A stretch of 64,000 bases of DNA from Pseudomonas sp. LBUM920. Lineage in GTDB: Bacteria; Pseudomonadota; Gammaproteobacteria; Pseudomonadales; Pseudomonadaceae. The DNA lies in NCBI RefSeq assembly GCF_003852315.1, contig NZ_CP027762.1, positions 4,507,501-4,571,500 on the forward strand, read 5' to 3'. The position numbers and the translations under genes were made by a program. The notes under the pieces were generated by a model. That model made no database searches. It saw only the letters and a list, made by a program, of their open reading frames with translations, and was not told the origin of the DNA. Below are positions 25,626 through 34,444 of this stretch, piece by piece. Within the stretch, counting starts at the first letter, position 1, and every line of letters begins with the position of its first letter.

Positions 25626-26843
25626 TCAATGCCCCGCTACGGCGGGCTTGCCCGCCCCGCGTGCGCCAGGCTTGAACGCATGGGTGCGTGCGCGCCAGGC
25701 AATCGCAAACGACAGCGTAACCAACAGCGCCATTGCCCAGGGAAATGAGGCAACGCCCCAGGTATCGAGCAGTACGCCGCCCACCACGCCACTGCCGGCA
25801 ATCGCGCTGTTCCATGCCACCACGTTCAGCGACAGCGCCACGTCTGCGCCGTCACCCGCCGCGTCCGCGAGGGCTGTTTGCAGCAAGGTCGCCGCGCCGC
25901 CAAAACTCAAACCCCACACCGCCACGCCGAGGTAAATCACCTGCGGCATATTGCCCACAAAACCGAACACCACGCTCACGGCCGCAAACGTCGCCAGGCT
26001 GACCAGCACGGTACGGCGCAACAGCGGCTCGACCAACTTGGCCGTCAGCCAGATCCCCGCCAATGCAGCACTTCCGAACACCAGCAGCACCACATCCACG
26101 CGGTCGCCCAAGCCGGCGGGCGCCACGAACGGGGCGATATAGGTGTACAGAATGTTGTGCGCCAGCATCCAACTGATCACCACCGCCAGCACGGGCCGCA
26201 CACCGGGCGTGGTCAGCACCTTGGCCAGCGACACACGCTGGTGCGCGGCCTGGGGCGGATAGTCCGGGACTTTTACCAGCACCCACACAATCAACATCAG
26301 CGTCAGCGCCGACATGAGGCCGAACGTGGTACGCCAGCCCACCAGCCCGCCCAGCCACGTGCCCAGCGGTACGCCCAACGACAGCGCAATCGGCGTGCCG
26401 ACCATCGCCAAGGCCAGCGCCCTGCCCTGTTGATGCGGCGCGACCATGCGGCGGGCGTAACCGGCCAGCAGGCTCCAGGCCAACCCTGCCGCCACGCCGG
26501 CGAAGAAGCGCGCCACCAGGGTCACGCCATAGTGCGACGACAGCGCAGTGATGGAATTGAACAGCAGAAACCCGACGATGGTCAGCAACAGCACATTGCG
26601 CCGGCGCCAGCCGCGGGTGGCAATGGTCATGGGGATCACCGCCAGCACCGAACCCAGCGCGTAGGCGGTGACCATCTGCCCGGCCAGCGACGGCGAAATC
26701 GCCAGGCCCTCGCTGATCAACGGCAGCAGGCCGGCGGGCAGGGTTTCGGTAACGATGCAGATGAAGCCGGTCATGGCCAGCGCGAGCAATGCGCCGATGG
26801 GCAGGCGTTCGGACGAGGCGGATACGCTGAGTGAGGGTGTCAC
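25626..26843 (-). CDS. MFS transporter (DHA1, AraJ/YdhP-like)
   Basis: This is 405 residues with twelve predicted membrane helices. It shows GFICIVTETLPAGLLPLISEGLAISPSLAGQMVTAYALGS, as in sugar-efflux and drug-efflux transporters of the AraJ group. The GTG at 26843 is chosen because AAGGAG lies 6 bases upstream; an upstream TTG would sit directly on that site. It is divergent from a TetR gene with paired operators between them, so it is probably the TetR target. It likely exports a toxic or sugar-like compound. Confidence 0.9.
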   Translation of the reverse strand: MTPSLSVSASSERLPIGALLALAMTGFICIVTETLPAGLLPLISEGLAISPSLAGQMVTAYALGSVLAVIPMTIATRGWRRRNVLLLTIVGFLLFNSITALSSHYGVTLVARFFAGVAAGLAWSLLAGYARRMVAPHQQGRALALAMVGTPIALSLGVPLGTWLGGLVGWRTTFGLMSALTLMLIVWVLVKVPDYPPQAAHQRVSLAKVLTTPGVRPVLAVVISWMLAHNILYTYIAPFVAPAGLGDRVDVVLLVFGSAALAGIWLTAKLVEPLLRRTVLVSLATFAAVSVVFGFVGNMPQVIYLGVAVWGLSFGGAATLLQTALADAAGDGADVALSLNVVAWNSAIAGSGVVGGVLLDTWGVASFPWAMALLVTLSFAIAWRARTHAFKPGARGAGKPAVAGH

Positions 26844-26871
26844 AGGCAACTCCTTAAAGCTGAGGCGATTT

Positions 26872-26888
26872 AAATACTGATCGATACA
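26872..26888 (-). promoter_or_regulatory. left TetR operator candidate (MFS side)
   Basis: AAATACTGATCGATACA matches the reverse complement of the element at 26927-26943 in 15 of 17 positions. It lies 28 bp upstream of the MFS GTG and covers a CAGTAT element, the likely -10 of the MFS promoter on the minus strand. Assignment to the TetR protein rests on position and symmetry. Confidence 0.65.
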
Positions 26889-26912
26889 GATGTTGCGTGC
26901 AGCGTGAGCGCG

Positions 26913-26943
26913 TTGTCAATGACTTATGTATCGACTAGTATTT
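26913..26943 (+). promoter_or_regulatory. tetR promoter overlapped by the right operator
   Basis: TTGTCA (26913-26918) and TAGTAT (26936-26941) are separated by 17 bp, a good sigma-70 promoter pointing at the TetR gene. The operator TGTATCGACTAGTATTT (26927-26943) covers the -10 element and most of the spacer, so bound repressor would block RNA polymerase. Confidence 0.7.
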
Positions 26944-26969
26944 ATATCGATCTGCACAGGAGAAACGAA

Positions 26970-27674
26970 ATGGCACAAATGGGGCGCCCGCGTAACTTCG
27001 ACCGTGACCAGGCCGTGGAACAGGCCATGCATCTGTTCTGGCAGCACGGCTACGACGCCACCTCCCTCGCCCAGCTCAAGGCCGGCCTGGGTGGCGGCAT
27101 CTCCGCGCCGAGTTTTTATGCGGCGTTCGGCTCCAAAGAGGCGCTGTTCGATGAGTGCGTGCAGCGCTACCTGACGACCTACGCCCAGGTCACTGAATGC
27201 CTGTGGGACGAAACCCTGCCGCCGCGCCAAGCCCTCGAAACGGCGCTGCGCCAATCGGCGCGCATGCAGTGTGACAACGCCCACCCCAAGGGCTGCATGG
27301 TCACGCTGGGGGTGATGAGTGCGCCGAGCCCGGAAAATGCGCGGGTCACCGACGCATTGACCCACTCACGCGCACGGACCCGGGCAGGGATTGTGGCGTG
27401 CGTGGCGCGAGGGGTGAGTGCCGGGCAGTTGCCGGACACAATCAATGTGACGGCAATGGCGACGGTGTATGACAGCTTTCTGCAGGGTGTTTCCATTCTG
27501 GCGCGTGACAATGCGTCGTTTGAAACCCTCAATGCAGCGATCAGCCAACTCCTGCTGACATGGGACATCGCCGCGTCTACGGCGCCGCCCACACGTCCCG
27601 ATACGCCAGCAAAAAATCCACAAACGCCCGCACCCGATGCGGCACATAGCGCCCGTGGGGGTACAGCAACGTAA
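26970..27674 (+). CDS. TetR-family repressor with an atypical C-terminal extension
   Basis: This is 234 residues. The helix-turn-helix lies at about 10-55 (NFDRDQAVEQAMHLFWQHGYDATSLAQL..SFYAAFGSKEALFDE). Cys residues occur in the ligand domain (RMQCDNAHPKGCMVTLG). The ATG has AGGAG 7 bases upstream. The family-like sequence ends near LLLTWDIAAS at about 27575. The last roughly 33 residues (rich in Pro, Thr and Ala) run 98 bp into the opposite-strand LysR gene and look like read-through after loss of an original stop. It is divergent from the MFS gene and probably represses it. Confidence 0.9.
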   Translation: MAQMGRPRNFDRDQAVEQAMHLFWQHGYDATSLAQLKAGLGGGISAPSFYAAFGSKEALFDECVQRYLTTYAQVTECLWDETLPPRQALETALRQSARMQCDNAHPKGCMVTLGVMSAPSPENARVTDALTHSRARTRAGIVACVARGVSAGQLPDTINVTAMATVYDSFLQGVSILARDNASFETLNAAISQLLLTWDIAASTAPPTRPDTPAKNPQTPAPDAAHSARGGTAT

Positions 27675-28500
27675 ACGGTCGCGTGCGCCCGCCAAACGGC
27701 TTCAACACCTCCACGAGCGTGCCGTCAGCCAGTTCGTGTTCGACGATGAACTTGTAGGTCTGAAACAGCCCCGCGCCATGTTTGGCCAAGGTCACGCCGC
27801 CCAGCACGTCATGAGAAACGCTGTAACCCGCCTCCCCGGCAAACGCCTGTTCCTGGCCTTGCACCTGGAACAACCAGGGAATGCGTCGGCCATTGCTGGG
27901 CAATTCAAACTGAATGCACTCGTGCGACGGCAGATCCTCCAACGTCTGCGGCGTGCCGGCGCGCTGCAGGTAGGCCGGCGCTGCCACCACCACCAATTCA
28001 GCGTCTTCCAGCAGCCGGGCGATCAGTGATGAGTCCGGCTGGGCGCGCACGCGAATCGCCAGGTCATAGCCTTCGGCAACGAAGTCGATATTGCGGTTGC
28101 TGATATGGATGTCCACGGTCACTTGCGGGTACAGCGCGCGAAACGCGGGCAGCAACGGCAACAGCCGATGATGGGCGTAAGTGGTCGGCACGCTGATGCG
28201 CAACTGGCCGGACGGCACCGACTGCGCGCCCATGACTTCCTGCTGCGCCTCCACCAATTGCGTCAGCGCCTGGCGGCATTGCTCGAAGAATGTACGGCCG
28301 CTGTCGGTCAGGCGAATGCTGCGCGTGGTGCGCACAAACAACTGCGTACCCAGGCGTTCTTCCAGACGCGAAATGCTGCGGCTCACAGCGGCCGGGGTGA
28401 CCCCGGCAATCTGTGCGGCAGCGGTGAAGCTATTGGCTTCGGCGGCCAGGCAAAACAGCTCGATGCTGCCCAGCTGCACATCTTCGAAATGGCGTTTCAT
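27577..28500 (-). CDS. LysR-type transcriptional regulator
   Basis: This is 307 residues from the ATG at 28500. The HTH reads GSIELFCLAAEANSFTAAAQIAGVTPAAVSRSISRLEERLGTQLFVRTTRSIRLTDSGRTF. The effector part includes SGQLRISVPTTYAHHRLLPLLPAF and GYDLAIRVRAQPDSSLIARLL, as in the DhcR/AaeR group. The ribosome site is weak. Its 3' end overlaps the tail of the TetR gene. Upstream lies a decayed region, so its original partner gene may have been lost. Confidence 0.87.
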   Translation of the reverse strand: MKRHFEDVQLGSIELFCLAAEANSFTAAAQIAGVTPAAVSRSISRLEERLGTQLFVRTTRSIRLTDSGRTFFEQCRQALTQLVEAQQEVMGAQSVPSGQLRISVPTTYAHHRLLPLLPAFRALYPQVTVDIHISNRNIDFVAEGYDLAIRVRAQPDSSLIARLLEDAELVVVAAPAYLQRAGTPQTLEDLPSHECIQFELPSNGRRIPWLFQVQGQEQAFAGEAGYSVSHDVLGGVTLAKHGAGLFQTYKFIVEHELADGTLVEVLKPFGGRTRPFTLLYPHGRYVPHRVRAFVDFLLAYRDVWAAP

Positions 28501-28570
28501 GATCAATGACACCCGGTACCAGCTAGAACGGTTACCGAGCTGTTTATCAGGCTGCGCCACATAAATACAG

Positions 28571-28684
28571 CTACCACACCTGCTGCGTGTAGGTGATCAG
28601 CACCCGCACCTCGTCCGCATCGCGGCTGAAAGAAGACCGATAGGTCGCATCACGCACGCGCAGCGCGAGGTTTTTGAAGGCGCC
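28571..28684 (-). pseudogene. C-terminal remnant of an OprD-family porin gene
   Basis: About 37 codons plus a stop on the minus strand read as the end of an OprD-type beta-barrel. The segments FKNLALRVRDATYRSS, then DADEVRVLITYT, then a terminal tryptophan match the last two strands of that family. The frame continues upstream to 28771, but that part is not porin-like. Nothing of the rest of the roughly 400-residue porin is visible. The LysR gene beginning at 28500 could have been its former neighbour regulator. Confidence 0.6.
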
Positions 28685-28826
28685 ACGCGGGTTAGGAAGG
28701 CTACGACGCTGTGATTCGTGTCTGCCCGACTTTGCCATCGCCACGCACGTGCCGCCAACACGCGGGTGCAAATCCTCAAAGACTGTTCACGCGCCTCTGT
28801 TCCCCGAGCAAGCATTAACGCCTGGC

Positions 28827-29454
28827 TCAACGGCTGAGGCGCACGCGCTCGCAGACCACCTCCCAGGCTTCAGGATTGAGCAAGTGCGGCGGCCGTTCGC
28901 CGCGCAGGATCGCGGCAATTTGCGCCGCCGAAGAGCGTGCCACATTGCGCCGCCCTCCGTGGGTGACGCCCGCCGTGTGAAAGGTCGCAACCACATTGGG
29001 CAAGCTCATCAGCGGCGCGTTCTGCGCAGGCGGCTCGCACGCCCACACGTCGAGCCCGGCGCCGCTGAGGTGGCCTTTTTGCAAGGCTTCGTACAACGCC
29101 GCTTCATCATGAATGCTGCCGCGGGCGGTGGACAAGAACACCGCGCCGGGCCTCATTGCCGCGAACTGATGCGCGCCCATCAGGTGCCGAGTGCTGGCGT
29201 CCAACGGGCAGTGCAATGACACGAAATCACTGCGCCTCAGCAGTTCCGGCAATCACGGGTGTGGCGCCGTGAGCGAGAATCTGTTGGTTGCGCAGATGCG
29301 GGTCGTAGGCCAAAACATCCAGGCCAAAACCTTGGGCAATCCGCGCCACACGCCGACCGATTTCCCCCAGGCCGACCAGTCCCATCGTTCGCCAATAAAT
29401 CTCTTCGCCCATCAGGTCTTCACGGCTGTCGAGCGATACCCAGACGCTTCCCAC
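28827..29454 (-). pseudogene. truncated and frameshifted D-2-hydroxyacid dehydrogenase gene
   Basis: Two minus-strand frames carry consecutive parts of one NAD-dependent D-2-hydroxyacid dehydrogenase. 29454-29227 holds the Rossmann start (GLVGLGEIGRRVARIAQGFGLDVLAYDP). 29252-28827 holds the continuation (PELLRRSDFVSLHCPLDAST, RPGAVFLSTARGSIHDEAAL, LDVWACEPP, and the catalytic-His region ATFHTAGVT). The switch is near 29255, where the missing bases would link a GTG valine to the TTG-CCG leucine-proline. The N-terminal substrate domain of about 100 residues is absent. The upstream 130 bp hold no continuation, so the gene is dead. Confidence 0.85.
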
Positions 29455-29584
29455 ACGACGCTAAGCAACAAAAATAGCCAGGCTCACTGCCACCTCTATA
29501 TAGTAACGCTTCGCATTTGGCGGTTTACCCAAGGAACGCGCGCCCTCGCCCAGACGGCGCGCGTCATCGTTTAGAAGGATCTTT

Positions 29585-31447
29585 ATGCAAAGCGTTACGC
29601 TCTTCCCGGCGCGCCTGTTCGGTGCAGCGGTGGTGGTCGTCTGCGGGCTGTTCAGCGCACAGGCAAATGCCGATTACACCGACCGTTCCCTGACCGTCGA
29701 AAAAAATAGCCAGGCCTACGTGGTCAATGCCGACGGCAGTTTTGTGCTCGACTTCGAGCTGGTCTCGCGCATCAATGAGGAACGCGCGATCAAGCCCAAC
29801 GCGCAACGCTCGGTGAGCTTCAACCGCTCGCTGGAAACCGTGGACATCGTGGAGGCCTACACCCAGAAAGCCGACGGACGCAAAGTGCCGGTGGCTGCCG
29901 ACCAGATCAAGGAACAGCAGGAGCAGGCCTCAGCCGAAGCGCCGATGTTCCAGGACTCACGCGTCAAAGTGGTGATCTTCCCTGACGTAGCCGTCGGTGA
30001 CCGCATGGTCTTGCGCTACCAGCGCCATCGCACCACCGCGATGTTCCCCGGACAGTTTGAAGACCTCTACGCGCCGGACTTCTACGAGAACCAACAGATC
30101 CACTTCACCTACGACATGCCAGCCGACATGCCCTTGTTCGCTGACGTAAGGGGTTTCAAAGCCGCCGAGCCCACCACCGCCAACGGGCGAAAAATCTATC
30201 GCTGGGACCTGCAACCCACGGAGAAAAACCGCGTTGAAGTCGGCTCCGTCGCCTACACCGATTACGGGCAACGCCTCGCCGTGTCGACCTTCACCGATTA
30301 CAAACAGCTTGCCCAGGCATATGCCGTCAGGGCGCAGGTTGAGGTGACGCCCGCCATTACCCAACTGGCCAGGGAACTCACCGCCAACCTGGACTCCCCA
30401 CGCAGCAAAGCACTGGTGCTGAGTGACTGGGTGCGCAAGAACATTCGCTACGTCGCGGTTTACGTCGGCAATGGCGGCGTGGTGCCGCACGCGGCGCAGG
30501 CGGTGCTGGATAACCGTTATGGCGACTGCAAGGACCATGTTGCCTTGCTCGAAGCGCTGCTCAAGGCGGTGGCCATCGAAAGCTCGCCCGCGCTGATCAA
30601 CCTCGGCGACGCCTACGTACTGCCGAAGGTGCCGACCCTGGGTTTGCTTAACCATGCGATCACTTACGTCCCGACCCTCGACCTTTATCTGGACTCCACC
30701 GCAACCCCCATCGCCGCCGGCTACTTGATGATTCCGGAACTGGGTAAACCCGTGTTACTGACCCAGAGCGGCGAACTGGCGCGTACACCTTCACACCAAT
30801 TGGGCAAGGTGGACGGCACGCTGCACTTCAAGATCGACCCGAGCGGCGCGGCGGACTTCACCAACGGCACCACGGTGGAAGGCTGGGCCACGGAACTCAA
30901 TCGTTTCCTGTTCAAATCCATCATGCCTGCCGACCGTGATCAACTGACCCAGAAAGTCCTCAGCATGTACGGGCAAAGCGGCAGCGGCAAGATTGAAACC
31001 GACCCCTTGGAAGGCAATGCCGCCACCTTCACGTCCACGGTCAAAGGGCGTACCGAGAACCTGGTCAACCTGCCCGGCCCCACGGGCGTACCGACGCTCA
31101 GCAGCCTCGCGGGCGGCATCGGCCAGAACGTGTTCAGCCTCATGGCGGAACAAGACCGCACGCAGGCCTTCATCTGTACCTCTGGCACGATTGAAGAAAA
31201 AGCGCGCTTCGACTTCCCCAAACAATTGAATATCCTCGCGGTGCCCAAGGCTGTAACGCTCAACACCGGTGGATTCAACTACCAGACCACTTACGTCAAG
31301 GAAGGCAACAGCGTACTCATCACCCGCAGCTATGCGTTCAGCCACCCCGACGCGCTGTGCAGCCCACAGGAGTTTGTCGCCATGAAGCCGGCGATTGAAG
31401 GCATGGTCAACGACCTGAAAAGCCAGATTATCGTGCAGACGTTGTAA
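29585..31447 (+). CDS. exported DUF3857 / transglutaminase-like protein
   Basis: This is 620 residues with a signal peptide ending near residue 29 (QANA). Residues about 45-230 form a DUF3857 domain (a beta-rich domain with ITYRYQRHRT-like strands). A transglutaminase-like core follows with Cys315 in NRYGDCKDHVALLEALL, His in LLNHAITYVP and Asp in YLDSTATP, so the Cys-His-Asp triad is complete. The C-terminal third is beta-rich. Such proteins are periplasmic and probably crosslink or cleave amide bonds; the substrate is unknown. The ATG has GAAGGA 8 bases upstream. It stands alone after the decayed dehydrogenase. Confidence 0.88.
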   Translation: MQSVTLFPARLFGAAVVVVCGLFSAQANADYTDRSLTVEKNSQAYVVNADGSFVLDFELVSRINEERAIKPNAQRSVSFNRSLETVDIVEAYTQKADGRKVPVAADQIKEQQEQASAEAPMFQDSRVKVVIFPDVAVGDRMVLRYQRHRTTAMFPGQFEDLYAPDFYENQQIHFTYDMPADMPLFADVRGFKAAEPTTANGRKIYRWDLQPTEKNRVEVGSVAYTDYGQRLAVSTFTDYKQLAQAYAVRAQVEVTPAITQLARELTANLDSPRSKALVLSDWVRKNIRYVAVYVGNGGVVPHAAQAVLDNRYGDCKDHVALLEALLKAVAIESSPALINLGDAYVLPKVPTLGLLNHAITYVPTLDLYLDSTATPIAAGYLMIPELGKPVLLTQSGELARTPSHQLGKVDGTLHFKIDPSGAADFTNGTTVEGWATELNRFLFKSIMPADRDQLTQKVLSMYGQSGSGKIETDPLEGNAATFTSTVKGRTENLVNLPGPTGVPTLSSLAGGIGQNVFSLMAEQDRTQAFICTSGTIEEKARFDFPKQLNILAVPKAVTLNTGGFNYQTTYVKEGNSVLITRSYAFSHPDALCSPQEFVAMKPAIEGMVNDLKSQIIVQTL

Positions 31448-31513
31448 CCCCGCCTTGCCGAACCTCGCGTGATGGGCTGTTGCACCGCCGCGCGAGGATC
31501 ACAACCGTTGCCT

Positions 31514-34348
31514 CTAGAACTTCGCCTGCACTCCCACCCGCAGCGTACGCCCCGGCGCCGGCATGAAACTCTGCGCCAGTGGATCCAGGTAGTAGCGATC
31601 GGTCAGGTTTTGCAGCGACACGTTGAGGCTGGCGTCTTCCTGCAACTTGTAGTTAAGGAACAGATCGACCAAGGCCACTTCGCGGTAATTCAATTGCGGC
31701 GTGGTGGCGCCGGTCTGCCAGGGTTTGTCGGCGGTGACGGTGGGGCCTGAGGTGTAGGTGATGCGCGTACCGAGCGTAAGGCTCTGGTCGAAGAAGCGCA
31801 GGCCTGTGGTGAGGTTGCCTGCGAACCGTGGCGGGTTCTGGGTGTTGGTGTAAGAACCCATGAAGCTGCCCGGCGTGCAGTTCGGCGTATTACTGGTTTT
31901 CTGGTAGCTGTCACTGGTAGCGCGCAGTGTGGCCGCGAACGCCGCATCGCAGGTTTCGGTCTTCAGGTAGTAGGTGGACGACAGGTCGGCAAATACACGC
32001 CCGGCATCGTAGCGGGTTTGCAATTCCAGGCCGCTGGTCTTGTAGCTGTCGGTGTTGCTGAAGCGCATCAAGCCCCACAAGCCCGGGCTTGGGTCGTAGT
32101 AGCGGGTGATGTAGTGTTTGATGGTGTTGTTGAAATAGGCCAGCTTGATCGCCGCCGAGTCGTCATCGAACAACAACCCCTTTTGCAGCGTGCTCGCGCC
32201 GACCTCCCAGTTACTTGAACGCTCAGGCTTCAGGCCCTTGCCGGGCATGGTCTGCAACACGCCCTGGCTGGTTTCGAACAGCGAAGGCATACGAAAACCC
32301 CGGGTGTAGGAGGCGTAGACGAAGGTGTCCGGCAGCACTTCGATATTGATGCCCACGGCCGGAGCGAAAGCGCCTCCGCTGTTGCTCGCCTTGCCCGAAT
32401 ACTCATAGCCGGTAACCACGCTGCCGACCTGGGACGGATAGACCGTCGAATCGACCGCGCCAAAATCGTTGTAGCGAACGCCCTCAAAGGGGTAGTTGGT
32501 GTTCTGGAAGACAATCCCATTGGTCAGCCGCGGATCGGTGGCGTCGGTGTACTGGCCGTTCTGGTCCGGGAACCACATCATGTTGCCGGAGCCGCCACCG
32601 TTGTAGACCCGCAGGTAGCGCAAGTTACGCTCCTCCTCGCGCGCCGTGGCATTGGCGATGTGGTCTTTGCTGCGATAGTGGGTGTAACGCCCGCCGCCCC
32701 ATAACGTGAGGCGGTCCACCGGTTTGTACTCCAGCTTGCCATTGAAGCTGAACTCTTGCCGCGAGCCTTCGCGCAGCATGCGGTTGGCGTTGATATCGTC
32801 CTGGTTGGTGACCACGCCTTTTTGCGGGCGCAGCTCTTCGAGCTGGAACGAGCCGCCCAGGTCCAGTTTCAAGTCGCCGTAGTCGGTCGCCCAGTTCGAG
32901 GTGTTGGCCAGGCCGCCGCCAATACGCTGGTTAGCCTGACGACTCCAGGCGCGGTCCGAGCGATACGCCTGGGACGCCGGCGCGCGTACCGAGGTGAGCT
33001 GGCTGGTTTGCGCATCGGTGAGCCACAGGTCGGCAGTCAGGTCCACCAACGGGTTACCCGCAGGCAAGTAGTTGTAACGCGCGGTGTAGGTGTCGATTTT
33101 GGTGTGGCCCAAGGGGTACTGATAGATGCCGCCGGTGCCGAAGCGGAAGATATCCGAAGGCATGATCTCGCCGATGCGCCCGTCATAGCGGCGGTAACCC
33201 AGGTCGAAAGTATGGCCGTCCGCCGGACGCAGGGTGGTCTTGAGCAGCAAGGATTCGGTCCTCGACGAGGAGTTCAGCACTTCTTCGCCAGCGTTGTAGG
33301 TGGTTGCCACGCTGGTTTCTTCATCGCCCCAACGGTCGTAGGTGCGGTAGCGGTCCTGGCCCTTTTTGCCGGCGAAATAATTGCCCTGGTTGCGCTTGGC
33401 ATAGGCCGCCACGACGTCGAAAAAGTCATGGGTATAGGCAAATGCCGCGCTGCCGGCCTGCGCCTCTGAGCCGAGCAGCCCACCGCGACTCTGGTGCGGT
33501 TCCGAGTACAGGTCTTCGGTCTTGGAATGCGGGTCTCGGGAGGCTGGAGCGACGCCGTTGTTCCACAGGTCGCCCTTGAGGCGCAGGCCGATGGTCTGGC
33601 CGTCCTTGAGGATGTCGTCGACCGTGAGGGTGCGCATTTTCACCGTGCCGCCGATGGCACTGGAGGTCAGGCTGGGGCCCTTGTCGACCGTGATGTCGCT
33701 GATCATGTCCGGGTCGATGTAACTGCGCTGCTGGGTACCGGCATAACCACGATAGACATCCAGTGCCTGCTGCGACCCGTCCACCGTGACCGCCACCCGG
33801 CTCTGGCCCTGGATGCCGCGGATATTCACATCCAGCCCGCCACCATTGCGGCTGTCGCCGACCTGCACGCCCGGCTGGCCCTTGAGCACGTCGCCCACAG
33901 AGACCACGCCAAAGCGCTGCATGTCTTCGCCGGAGATGTACACCGATGAGCGCGGCGCGCGGTAGACGTCTTCCTCGTCGAGATTTTCGCCCGTGACCTT
34001 TTGCGTCGGCAGCAGGACTGCACCTTGATGCGCACGCAAGACATAGCCGCCGTCGGCCTGGCGCTGATAGCCCAGGCCAGTGCCTGAGAGCAGTTGGGTC
34101 AGGCCCGACTCAATGTTGTACTCCCCCTGCAGCCCGTGGCTGGTCTTGTCGGCCGTAAGCAGCGCACTGCCCGCCATGCTGATGCCCGCCTCGGCACCAA
34201 AGCGCGACAGCACTTGATCCAGCGGGCCGGCGCTAATTCGGTAAGGGCGTTCGCCGGCGGCAAAAACCAGCTCACCGTAGAGCGGCTGTAAACTCAAAAA
34301 CAGCAAGCTGAATGTATGGGTACGCAAGACACGAGCGGGGGAAATCAT
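31514..34348 (-). CDS. TonB-dependent outer-membrane receptor with STN signalling domain (haem-receptor-like)
   Basis: This is 944 residues. After an N-terminal signal (about 1-31) comes an STN domain (PYRISAGPLDQVLSRFGAEAGISM..LQGEYNIESGLTQLLSGTGLGY, about 35-105). A plug domain follows (about 120-260; SVYISGEDMQRFGVVSVGDVLKGQPGVQ, NIRGIQGQSRVAVTVDG, SYIDPDMISDITVDKGP), then a beta-barrel ending in phenylalanine (RVGVQAKF). The barrel has YASYTRGFRMPSLFE, as in haem/haemoglobin receptors. The STN domain lets it signal to the FecR protein encoded upstream. No haemophore gene is adjacent. It likely imports haem or another iron complex. Confidence 0.9.
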   Translation of the reverse strand: MISPARVLRTHTFSLLFLSLQPLYGELVFAAGERPYRISAGPLDQVLSRFGAEAGISMAGSALLTADKTSHGLQGEYNIESGLTQLLSGTGLGYQRQADGGYVLRAHQGAVLLPTQKVTGENLDEEDVYRAPRSSVYISGEDMQRFGVVSVGDVLKGQPGVQVGDSRNGGGLDVNIRGIQGQSRVAVTVDGSQQALDVYRGYAGTQQRSYIDPDMISDITVDKGPSLTSSAIGGTVKMRTLTVDDILKDGQTIGLRLKGDLWNNGVAPASRDPHSKTEDLYSEPHQSRGGLLGSEAQAGSAAFAYTHDFFDVVAAYAKRNQGNYFAGKKGQDRYRTYDRWGDEETSVATTYNAGEEVLNSSSRTESLLLKTTLRPADGHTFDLGYRRYDGRIGEIMPSDIFRFGTGGIYQYPLGHTKIDTYTARYNYLPAGNPLVDLTADLWLTDAQTSQLTSVRAPASQAYRSDRAWSRQANQRIGGGLANTSNWATDYGDLKLDLGGSFQLEELRPQKGVVTNQDDINANRMLREGSRQEFSFNGKLEYKPVDRLTLWGGGRYTHYRSKDHIANATAREEERNLRYLRVYNGGGSGNMMWFPDQNGQYTDATDPRLTNGIVFQNTNYPFEGVRYNDFGAVDSTVYPSQVGSVVTGYEYSGKASNSGGAFAPAVGINIEVLPDTFVYASYTRGFRMPSLFETSQGVLQTMPGKGLKPERSSNWEVGASTLQKGLLFDDDSAAIKLAYFNNTIKHYITRYYDPSPGLWGLMRFSNTDSYKTSGLELQTRYDAGRVFADLSSTYYLKTETCDAAFAATLRATSDSYQKTSNTPNCTPGSFMGSYTNTQNPPRFAGNLTTGLRFFDQSLTLGTRITYTSGPTVTADKPWQTGATTPQLNYREVALVDLFLNYKLQEDASLNVSLQNLTDRYYLDPLAQSFMPAPGRTLRVGVQAKF

Positions 34349-34444
34349 GCAAGGCTCCTAGGGGTTGAAACCCACCTGTGCCGGTGGGTAATACCTAAAG
34401 GCCAAGCCAGATCGAAAAAACTATCGCGCCGCGAAAAAAAAACT

